From Erysipelotrichaceae bacterium (GTDB lineage: Bacteria; Bacillota_I; Bacilli_A; Erysipelotrichales; Coprobacillaceae): a DNA stretch of 5,487 nt. A program made the position numbers and the translations under genes. Positions 1 through 5,129 of the stretch are shown here, in pieces. The DNA lies in the NCBI GenBank assembly GCA_021200395.1, contig JAJQGQ010000160.1, positions 1 to 5,487 on the forward strand, in the 5' to 3' direction. The notes under the pieces were generated by a model. The model ran no database searches and was not told where the DNA came from. It worked only from the letters and a program-made list of their open reading frames with translations. The stretch's first letter is position 1, and every line of letters starts with the position of its first letter.

Positions 1-1096
1 TCTTTTCCTCATTACAATAATAACCTAAAGTTACACATGTACCTCTAATACATATTTCACCCACTTCATTATCATTAGCTAAAGTATTATCATCCTTAAG
101 TAATAATATCTCCGTATTATGGAATGGTTTTCCTATTGGTATCACTTCATCCAAAGCAAAATCCCTGTCTACTTCATAGTAGCAGCTCATACCTGTGGCT
201 TCCGTTGGTCCATATAGATTTATAAAACGGGCATTAGGTAAAACCTCTTTCCATGCGTTATACTGCTTGATTGGAAATACTTCACTGCCAAAGGCAATGG
301 TATGAAGATATTCAGGCTTAATTGTATCAAATGTCTTAAAGCCTGAAACCAGTGATAATGCAGAAGCAACCCAGCATATTGTATTGATATGATATTTATT
401 TAAAAATTCTATCAGTTGGATAGGGAACATAAACAGCTGCTTTGGTATCAGATAAGCTGTGGCACCATATTTAAGTGTTGGATAGAGTTCCTTGAGACAG
501 GCATCAAAATACAAAGGTGATTGGTTCCCAAATATCGTATTTTCATTGATCTGTAATACTTCTGATAGATTTTCGATATAATCAATGACGCTCCTGTGGC
601 AGGCCATAACTCCTTTAGGAATCCCTGTAGAACCTGAAGTAAAGACAATATAGATAGGATCAATATCCAATGCCTTATCTCTAACCATCATTAATTGATC
701 AACTAAAATATCATGTTGAATAAGATCATCAAACAAACACAACTCACAATCAACATCAATCTTGTCTTTAGTATCCTTATCACATATGATCATCCTAGGA
801 TTCAATGTCTGAAAAATCAGATCAATACGATATTGTGGCATTTCCTCATCAATAGGAACATAATAATTACCACTATAGATAACCCCATAAAAAGCACATA
901 TCGCATTAGGATGCTTCTTCATATATACAACAATCGGCTGTTTATCATAGCCTCGTTCAATAACAGCACTGCCAATAGCCCTGGAATAATCATAGACCTG
1001 CTGAAACGTCAGGCTATCCTTATCATTTGCATAGGCTATTTTATCTGGTACTCTAATAACTGTATGTTCCAGATATTCTAATACATTTGTCTGCAT
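1..1096 (-). CDS. Amino-acid adenylation (AMP-binding) enzyme, DltA/NRPS A-domain type, 3' end outside window
   Basis: Activates a carboxylic substrate, probably an amino acid, as an acyl-AMP for transfer to a phosphopantetheine carrier; cytoplasmic. 365 codons are visible and roughly the last 140 residues or more of a standard ~500 aa A domain lie beyond the left edge. Visible core motifs are the P-loop-like FTSGSTGIPKGV (152-163), YFDAC with Asp198 in the place that binds the substrate amino group, NLYGPTEAT (293-301), and GEICIRGTCVTLGYY (346-360). The LYPTL segment after Asp198 and WVAS at 242-245 look more like D-alanyl carrier ligase DltA than a classical NRPS module, and no condensation domain precedes it. 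The ATG at 1096 has a GAGGGGAG site six bases upstream and overlaps the racemase gene by 19 bases, implying translational coupling. Substrate is unknown; the upstream racemase suggests a D-amino acid. The catalytic lysine region and any fused carrier domain cannot be seen. Confidence 0.93.
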   Translation of the reverse strand, partial: MQTNVLEYLEHTVIRVPDKIAYANDKDSLTFQQVYDYSRAIGSAVIERGYDKQPIVVYMKKHPNAICAFYGVIYSGNYYVPIDEEMPQYRIDLIFQTLNPRMIICDKDTKDKIDVDCELCLFDDLIQHDILVDQLMMVRDKALDIDPIYIVFTSGSTGIPKGVMACHRSVIDYIENLSEVLQINENTIFGNQSPLYFDACLKELYPTLKYGATAYLIPKQLFMFPIQLIEFLNKYHINTICWVASALSLVSGFKTFDTIKPEYLHTIAFGSEVFPIKQYNAWKEVLPNARFINLYGPTEATGMSCYYEVDRDFALDEVIPIGKPFHNTEILLLKDDNTLANDNEVGEICIRGTCVTLGYYCNEEK

Positions 1097-1812
1097 GTCT
1101 TTCTCCCCTCTAATAAATATTGATAAGTTTCCTTAACCTTCATATGACAATCATACAATGCCACAGCTGAAAGCAGCTCCATCATATCAAGATATCTTTC
1201 ATCTAGATCATGTTCCTTTTTTACAATCGATAATTCCGTACAGCCTAATATAATGATTTCTGAACCCATATCAAATAACTCCTGAGATACAATATGAAAT
1301 ACATCCATATCTATTTCAGTACCCTTTTTAACATTCTGGTATATGATGTGCATAACCTCATTTTGATGATGAGGTATGACGCATTCAATACCAGAATGTA
1401 ATAATTCATTTTGAAACAGGTTTGTGGTAATAGTACCAGTCGTTGCCATAATACCTACCTTATGTATATGATGACTAAGTAAATAAACCTTAAGTTCCTG
1501 TATCAAATGAATGATTGGTACTGAAATAGATGCTGCTAAATCATCATGAAAATAATGAGCTGTAATACAAGGCATTGCGATATAATCAACCCCAAGACTT
1601 TCTAATTCCTTCCCTATCTCTATTAATTTAGGTACAGGATTATCTTTTGTATGATCCAATATATATTCAGTTCTATCTGGAATAGAAGGACAGCTATGAA
1701 GAATGATTTCAAGATGTCCCTGATCATAATTCACATCACTCATTTTTGTAAGCAGTTCATAAAAATAAACACTTGCGAGTGGTCCCAGACCACCAATAAT
1801 TCCTAACTTCAT
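1078..1812 (-). CDS. Aspartate/glutamate racemase family protein
   Basis: Cofactor-independent amino-acid racemase family (two-cysteine type), 244 aa, the family's normal length. The N-terminus MKLGIIGGLGP is the typical start. The first catalytic cysteine is Cys82 in AMPCITAHYF and the second is Cys191 in ILGCTEL; SIPDRTEYIL at 43-52 matches the substrate-contacting DRT segment. Both thiols needed for two-base racemisation are therefore present. The residue after Cys82 is Ile where most relatives have Asn (PCNTAH), so substrate preference may be altered. The start at 1812 is chosen because GGAG lies seven bases upstream and the family N-terminus begins there; a longer in-frame start at 1902 would run 86 bases into the transglutaminase gene. 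It starts four bases after that gene's stop and overlaps the adenylation gene. Likely role: supplying a D-amino acid (D-Asp, D-Glu or other) to the adenylating enzyme. The family call is firm; the substrate is inferred. Confidence 0.94.
   Translation of the reverse strand: MKLGIIGGLGPLASVYFYELLTKMSDVNYDQGHLEIILHSCPSIPDRTEYILDHTKDNPVPKLIEIGKELESLGVDYIAMPCITAHYFHDDLAASISVPIIHLIQELKVYLLSHHIHKVGIMATTGTITTNLFQNELLHSGIECVIPHHQNEVMHIIYQNVKKGTEIDMDVFHIVSQELFDMGSEIIILGCTELSIVKKEHDLDERYLDMMELLSAVALYDCHMKVKETYQYLLEGRKTCRQMY
1103..1110 (-). promoter_or_regulatory. Ribosome binding site of the adenylation gene, inside the racemase gene
   Basis: GAGGGGAG ends six bases before ATG 1096 and lies within the last codons of the racemase gene, where it encodes part of the LEGRK segment. 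Ribosomes finishing the racemase would pass over it, consistent with coupled expression. Confidence 0.75.
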
Positions 1813-1816
1813 AATA

Positions 1817-3022
1817 TTACTCCGTAGCTGATGCAGGTTTAGAGTCTGGATCATATGAGAAACAATAACTATGTTTAGCAGAATAGGCATCCATCCATGC
1901 ATCAGTTCTTAAACATAAATAAGGATGATCTGTTCTAGGAGTCGTATCCAGATGATACCAGCCTTCTTCAACTTTCACAAAGTTCCAGTAATGGGTATGC
2001 TTTGTAGCTGATAAATCGATATTTTCAATGCCAGCTTGAGTTAATAATGCTTTTGTAATGGCAAAGTAATTATAGCAGTCCCCTTTTTTATTATTGAAGG
2101 CGTACATAGCTGCTTTCGTCCATGATGATTTGTCACTGGAATTGATATATGACATATGATTATGAACCCAGTTATATATAGCAACACATATTTCTCTTTT
2201 ACTCATAGAATCATCAATAATGGTATCCAATACTTCTTGAGCTTTTTCATAAACTTCATATTCTGTGATATCACTTTCATCATTTACAACATAGACTTTA
2301 ATTGTTTCAGTCGCGGTATTGCCTGCACTGTCAGTAGCACTATAAGTCACTTCATATGTGCCTGCTTCATCCAAATTGACATTAGAAGTATCGATTTTTA
2401 ATTCAATATCATCATCTGCATTATCTGTGACAGTGACATCCTTTTTATATGAAACTGTATCACCTACAACAACCTTTTTATTCGCTGTTCCACTAATAAC
2501 TGGTGCTTCTTCATCAACTAAAATAGTCAATGTTGAATCAATCTGATATGTATTTAATGCCTGATCAGCTAAAATAATAGTCATATTATATTCACCAGCA
2601 GTTTCAGTTGATATATCATTAAGTAATGTTAAAGTAACATTTGTTGCATCATCGATATCAGTTACAAAGTCTTCAATATTAACATCTTTGTTTTCATAGA
2701 CTTCAACATCAACACTTGTTGCAGTTGGGGCAGTTGTATCAACAACATTCATCATACATGTATATTCATGATTATTGACACTAACAATGACTTCATATTC
2801 ACCAATATTATGCATCATAAAATCCGTGATTTCTGTAACCAATGTTCCATCTATATCTTTATCTTTCAAAAAATCAGTAACACTTATATCACTACCAGCT
2901 TCAATAGTGATTTCTTTCGCAACTGGTCTTGATAGTTGCATCAAAAAAAGGAAAACTACAGTTATAAAACATATCAAGAATATGATAATATAACGTATTT
3001 TTCCTTTTAACTTCATCCTCAT
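1817..3022 (-). CDS. Membrane-anchored Ig-like/transglutaminase-like domain protein
   Basis: 401 aa. A basic N-terminus (MRMKLKGKIR) is followed by one hydrophobic segment at about 11-30 with no lipobox or clear cleavage site, suggesting an N-in signal anchor with the rest outside the cell. Three Ig-like repeats of the DUF5011/HYR-like kind follow at about 35-95, 97-170 and 172-246; junctions read VVDTTAPT and VDEEAPV, and the third carries GTYEVTYSATDSAGNTAT. A transglutaminase-like (papain-fold) domain fills about 255-390, with Cys316 in KKGDCYNYF, His344 in HTHYWNF and Asp359 in WYHLDTTP, a complete triad. Such domains can be transamidases or peptidases, so the reaction is not settled. There is no LPXTG sorting signal. 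The start at ATG 3022 has GGGAG six bases upstream; an upstream in-frame GTG at 3037 overlaps that site and is unlikely. First gene of the three-gene operon, with the promoter just upstream. Confidence 0.92.
   Translation of the reverse strand: MRMKLKGKIRYIIIFLICFITVVFLFLMQLSRPVAKEITIEAGSDISVTDFLKDKDIDGTLVTEITDFMMHNIGEYEVIVSVNNHEYTCMMNVVDTTAPTATSVDVEVYENKDVNIEDFVTDIDDATNVTLTLLNDISTETAGEYNMTIILADQALNTYQIDSTLTILVDEEAPVISGTANKKVVVGDTVSYKKDVTVTDNADDDIELKIDTSNVNLDEAGTYEVTYSATDSAGNTATETIKVYVVNDESDITEYEVYEKAQEVLDTIIDDSMSKREICVAIYNWVHNHMSYINSSDKSSWTKAAMYAFNNKKGDCYNYFAITKALLTQAGIENIDLSATKHTHYWNFVKVEEGWYHLDTTPRTDHPYLCLRTDAWMDAYSAKHSYCFSYDPDSKPASATE
1820..1823 (-). promoter_or_regulatory. Ribosome binding site deciding the racemase start
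   Basis: GGAG lies seven bases before ATG 1812 and directly abuts the TAA stop of the transglutaminase gene (1817-1819). This fits coupled translation and supports 1812 over the upstream in-frame ATG at 1902. Confidence 0.75.
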
Positions 3023-3028
3023 AATACT

Positions 3029-3033
3029 CTCCC
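3029..3033 (-). promoter_or_regulatory. Ribosome binding site deciding the transglutaminase start
   Basis: GGGAG, inside a longer purine run GAGGGAGAG (3027-3035), lies six bases before ATG 3022. It rules against the in-frame GTG at 3037, which sits just upstream of the site with no comparable motif of its own, and favours 3022 over the ATG at 3016. Confidence 0.8.
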
Positions 3034-3054
3034 TCACAATTCATTCGCAGATGT

Positions 3055-3068
3055 TTTACACGTGTGAA
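3055..3068. repeat. Near-palindrome around the expected transcription start
   Basis: TTTACACGTGTGAA pairs six of its seven symmetric positions, with a perfect ACACGTGT core at 3058-3065. It begins two bases downstream of the -10 hexamer, where a bound repressor would block initiation or the transcript would start with a small hairpin. Operator function is inferred from position only. Confidence 0.35.
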
Positions 3069-3069
3069 T

Positions 3070-3098
3070 ATTCTAACATTAGAAATCACAAAAAACAA
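3070..3098 (-). promoter_or_regulatory. Extended -10 promoter of the transglutaminase-racemase-adenylation operon
   Basis: Read on the minus strand, TAGAAT (3070-3075) matches the -10 consensus at five of six positions and is preceded by TGT (3076-3078), making an extended -10 (TGnTAtAAT type). TTGTTT (3093-3098) sits 17 bases further upstream and matches only TTG of a sigma-A -35. A weak -35 compensated by TGn is common in low-GC Bacillota. The expected start of transcription is near 3063, giving a leader of about 40 bases to ATG 3022. It lies in the only sizeable gene-free gap of the window and is the best candidate found by eye. Confidence 0.6.
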
Positions 3099-3126
3099 CC
3101 GTTTTAACACAATTTTCGACCGTTTT
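3098..3126. repeat. Pair of 8-bp direct repeats (ACCGTTTT) upstream of the operon promoter
   Basis: ACCGTTTT occurs at 3098-3105 and again at 3119-3126, a 21-base period equal to about two helical turns, so both copies face the same side of the DNA. They begin at the edge of the proposed -35. This placement is typical of regulator half-sites, but no regulator gene is in the window, and short T-rich repeats can arise by chance in such sequence. Confidence 0.4.
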
Positions 3127-3148
3127 TTGACGTTATGTTACTAAAAGC

Positions 3149-3174
3149 AAAAAAAGCAACCCTAAGGTTGCTTT
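3149..3174 (-). terminator. Intrinsic terminator of the recombinase-like gene
   Basis: On the minus strand a perfect nine-base-pair stem (AAAGCAACC / GGTTGCTTT, 3166-3174 with 3153-3161) with a four-base loop is followed by a run of seven T (3149-3155, partly inside the stem). The stem overlaps the gene's TAA stop at 3173-3175. It separates the AT-rich accessory genes from the operon promoter at 3070-3098. Confidence 0.85.
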
Positions 3175-4120
3175 AATTCTGTTTCGATTTTATAATAACA
3201 TCTTTAAAATTATTAAATGTTGGATTGAGTTTATCCATTTCTTTTTGATTAAAATTGATATCTATATTCTTATTATCATTAGAAACAATAAGTTTAGATA
3301 AACCAAAGGTTTTTAATATTGTATCAATATCCACATGACTTTGAATACATTTTTCCTTACATGTATTTCTTAATATCATATAATTAACTTCAAAACCTAG
3401 AGTATTACCTAAATCCTTCAGTTTTCTTTGATAAATACGTTGCTCAGGTAATTTATAATTGTTACTTAACAAGTAACAATCTTTATGATACTGATCCATA
3501 TATTCATCCAAATAAGAAATAATGAACTGTGATAATGCTACTTTTCTTTTTTCTGGTTCTTGTAAATCTTCCGTTGAAAAAACAGTCTTAGAAAGACTGT
3601 TTTGACGATTGACTTTTCTTTGAACCTTTTTATTAACATTCATATAACCTTCACTTAAATGAATATCATCATACTTTAAAGCACATATTTCAGTAAAACG
3701 TAAACCACCATATAAAGATAATATAATCGTTATACCAAAGGCATCAATATGATTACAACAATAACTAAAAAGTTGTTGTTCCTGATATTCATCTAATATG
3801 TTAGTTGATTTATCATTAGTACCTACATGTATTACTGAAAAATCTATATGCTTTAATGAATAGATGGATTCAGCATATTTATATAGACCTTTAAGTGTTA
3901 TTTTAATAATTTTAGCAGTATTATGTGATAAACCACTATTAACTAATTCATTAAGGTGATTAGATATGATATCAGTATTTATAGTTTCTATAGGATGATC
4001 TTTTAGAAATGGTAATATGTAATTATTAATAGTGATTTCATACTTATCATAAGATATAGATCTGAGTTCCCTTTTTTTAGTTTCAAGATATTCTTTACAC
4101 AATGCATCAACGTCAATCAT
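3173..4120 (-). CDS. Tyrosine recombinase/integrase-fold protein lacking the nucleophilic tyrosine
   Basis: 315 aa, the length of phage-type integrases. Residues about 1-85 form the helical core-binding domain (DALCKEYLETKKRELRSISY onward, then SHNTAKIIKITLKGLYKYA). The catalytic fold starts near 108. LYGGLRFTEICALKYDDI (137-154 region) carries the first conserved Arg, Arg141; NVNKKVQRK (161-169) gives candidate beta-hairpin lysines; MILRNT (248-253) carries the second Arg, Arg251. Canonical partners are missing: HxLRH reads MILRN, the LGH position reads FGL (272-274), and the expected Tyr position is near Asn283. No tyrosine occurs at all from 252 to 315, so strand cleavage appears impossible. 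The reading frame is open to a stop overlapping a terminator, arguing against a simple frameshift. It could be a DNA-binding or architectural protein, a regulator, or a decaying integrase. ATG 4120 has GGAGGG six bases upstream. Confidence 0.85.
   Translation of the reverse strand: MIDVDALCKEYLETKKRELRSISYDKYEITINNYILPFLKDHPIETINTDIISNHLNELVNSGLSHNTAKIIKITLKGLYKYAESIYSLKHIDFSVIHVGTNDKSTNILDEYQEQQLFSYCCNHIDAFGITIILSLYGGLRFTEICALKYDDIHLSEGYMNVNKKVQRKVNRQNSLSKTVFSTEDLQEPEKRKVALSQFIISYLDEYMDQYHKDCYLLSNNYKLPEQRIYQRKLKDLGNTLGFEVNYMILRNTCKEKCIQSHVDIDTILKTFGLSKLIVSNDNKNIDINFNQKEMDKLNPTFNNFKDVIIKSKQN
3458..3480. repeat. Perfect 10-bp inverted repeat inside the recombinase-like gene
   Basis: ATTGTTACTT (3458-3467) and AAGTAACAAT (3471-3480) are perfect reverse complements around a three-base centre. 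It lies within the codons for about CYLLSNNY (215-222). No T-run follows on the minus strand, so it does not look like a terminator. It could be a protein-binding site or an mRNA hairpin, or chance in AT-rich coding sequence. Confidence 0.6.
3579..3603 (-). repeat. Perfect 11-bp inverted repeat with T-run inside the recombinase-like gene (terminator-like)
   Basis: AAAACAGTCTT (3579-3589) pairs with AAGACTGTTTT (3593-3603) around a three-base loop. On the minus strand the stem ends in six T (3577-3582), the layout of an intrinsic terminator, yet it lies within the codons for about RQNSLSKTVFS (172-182), upstream of the second conserved Arg. It could cause premature termination when transcription is uncoupled from translation. 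Structure is certain; function is inferred. Confidence 0.6.
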
Positions 4121-4132
4121 ATTAAACCCTCC

Positions 4133-4148
4133 TTTTTGTATACAAAAA
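4133..4148. repeat. 16-bp perfect palindrome between terminator and ribosome binding site
   Basis: TTTTTGTATACAAAAA is a perfect palindrome. On the minus strand its T arm is the U-tract of the preceding terminator and its A arm abuts the GGAGGG (4127-4132) of the recombinase-like gene. It could be an operator or simply the joining of a U-tract to an A-rich leader. Confidence 0.55.
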
Positions 4149-4173
4149 CCAACAAAGATTTTTATCTTTGTTG
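4144..4173 (-). terminator. Intrinsic terminator of the DUF2806-like gene
   Basis: On the minus strand a perfect ten-base-pair stem (CAACAAAGAT / ATCTTTGTTG, 4164-4173 with 4150-4159) with a four-base loop is followed by G and five T (4144-4148). It begins eight bases after the stop of the 299 aa gene. The stem is AT-rich and the T-run short, so termination may be partial and allow read-through into the recombinase-like gene, which has no obvious promoter in the 61-base gap. Confidence 0.75.
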
Positions 4174-4181
4174 ATATATGT

Positions 4182-5081
4182 TTATAATTTAATTACTTGA
4201 ACAATATTGTTTTCATCAATAATTTTATATTTAAAAGATTCTTTAAAATGAATACCATTTTTAGATAAATATTCTTCTACAATTGGATAATATGAACCAA
4301 TAAATGGAGATTCAATAATACTATTTAAGTATTTACCAGCGCTTGTTAAAATAACATTACCAACATATATATTTTTATTATCATCTGATAAGACTTCATA
4401 TGTTTGACCATTGATATATAACAAGAGATCATCAGTATTTTTTATTGAAGATTTATATTCAGCAGTACTATCAAATTTAATGAGACCAAGCGTTTCTAAT
4501 TCATTTAATACATTAAATGATAATCCTAATTGTTTGAAATATTCTTCATTATTAACATATGTAACAATAACTTCTCTGTTTGAACTTTTAATATTATCAT
4601 CCACATCTAATTCAACGAAACCAAATGACATACTACATAATGTATTAAATGCTTTAGCATATGAAGTTGTTAATTCTGATAATACTCTTATCATATATAA
4701 TGGAGTTGTGCCAGGTTCCTCAAACTCTCTAGCTAGTATTTTACCCCAAATAAGTTGTACATCTTCATCTGATACATATCCTGCAGAATCCATAAATCTA
4801 TTAAGCCAATCACCATTCACCTTTGAATTTTCGGAAAAATCAGTACCAGGTTTAGCTAATTCCAAAGCTTTATCAGCTATGTCTACTTGATTTTTAAGTT
4901 TTTTAATATATTGTTTTGCAGTTAATACCGAAATAAGTTTACTTTCTTCTGATAAATTAGATTTTTTAATATCTTCAATATACATATCTAATGCTTCTTT
5001 TTCTAAATTAGCATAAGGATCCTGGTTTTTAATAGTATTAAGACTAGTGATTATATTAAGAATATTTATGATTTTATCCAT
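4182..5081 (-). CDS. DUF2806-like protein of unknown function
   Basis: 299 aa, probably cytoplasmic: no signal peptide or membrane segment is evident. The first ~85 residues look helical and charged. The central block at about 89-140 (NGDWLNRFMDSAGYVSDEDV, then IWGKILAREFEEPGT) matches the DUF2806 pattern as I recall it (DWL.RF...A..VSDE..Q.LW.KILA.E...PG...). The C-terminal part has LNELETLGLIKFDS (192-205) and GNVILTSAGKYL (241-252), the order 'L..LGLI ... G.i.LT..G' that also occurs in the Abi-alpha (DUF4393) family, so a distant relation is possible. No catalytic motif is visible. ATG 5081 has GGAGG seven bases upstream. It lies between a hypothetical gene and a recombinase-like gene, an accessory setting, so phage defence or an element-borne role is possible but not shown. 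Confidence 0.8.
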   Translation of the reverse strand: MDKIINILNIITSLNTIKNQDPYANLEKEALDMYIEDIKKSNLSEESKLISVLTAKQYIKKLKNQVDIADKALELAKPGTDFSENSKVNGDWLNRFMDSAGYVSDEDVQLIWGKILAREFEEPGTTPLYMIRVLSELTTSYAKAFNTLCSMSFGFVELDVDDNIKSSNREVIVTYVNNEEYFKQLGLSFNVLNELETLGLIKFDSTAEYKSSIKNTDDLLLYINGQTYEVLSDDNKNIYVGNVILTSAGKYLNSIIESPFIGSYYPIVEEYLSKNGIHFKESFKYKIIDENNIVQVIKL

Positions 5082-5105
5082 AGTATATCCTCCGTTTTTT
5101 GTTAG

Positions 5106-5129
5106 AAAAAAAAGAACTTTGTTCTTCTT
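5106..5129 (-). terminator. Probable intrinsic terminator of the right-edge gene
   Basis: On the minus strand AAGAAC, AAA, GTTCTT forms a six-pair stem (5121-5126 with 5112-5117), extendable to nine pairs through one G-U wobble into the TAA stop codon (5128-5130), and runs into a T-tract of eight (5106-5113). It is compact, weak in GC, and only 13 bases from the GGAGG (5089-5093) of the next gene, so read-through is likely. Confidence 0.6.

Noticed and set aside
448..663. Minus-strand 71-codon frame inside the adenylation gene
   Set aside because: Out-of-frame shadow of the segment encoding FTSGSTGIPKGV and following residues.
713..1081. Plus-strand open frame of 122 codons
   Set aside because: It is antisense to the adenylation gene, whose motifs are unambiguous, and its translation has no recognisable features.
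1813..1902. N-terminal extension of the racemase to an in-frame ATG at 1902
   Set aside because: It would overlap the transglutaminase gene by 86 bases, encodes residues unlike the family, and the ATG at 1812 has GGAG and the canonical MKLGIIGG start.
2156..2993. Several short plus-strand open frames across the transglutaminase gene
   Set aside because: All are antisense to a gene with clear domains and triad; low-complexity translations typical of shadows.
3023..3037. GTG at 3037 as the transglutaminase start
   Set aside because: The GTG overlaps the GAGGGAGAG purine run that properly serves ATG 3022 and has no site of its own.
2901..3110. Minus-strand 69-codon frame across the operon promoter and the start of the transglutaminase gene
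   Set aside because: It runs through the promoter and overlaps the membrane-anchor coding region in another frame; no support as a gene.
3173..3360. A frameshift hiding the recombinase tyrosine in another frame
   Set aside because: The other two minus-strand frames around the FGL motif hit stops within a few to about 15 codons and show no HxLRH or GH...Y pattern.
4411..4890. Plus-strand open frame of 159 codons
   Set aside because: Antisense to the DUF2806-like gene, Ser/Asn-rich shadow translation, no ribosome binding site seen.
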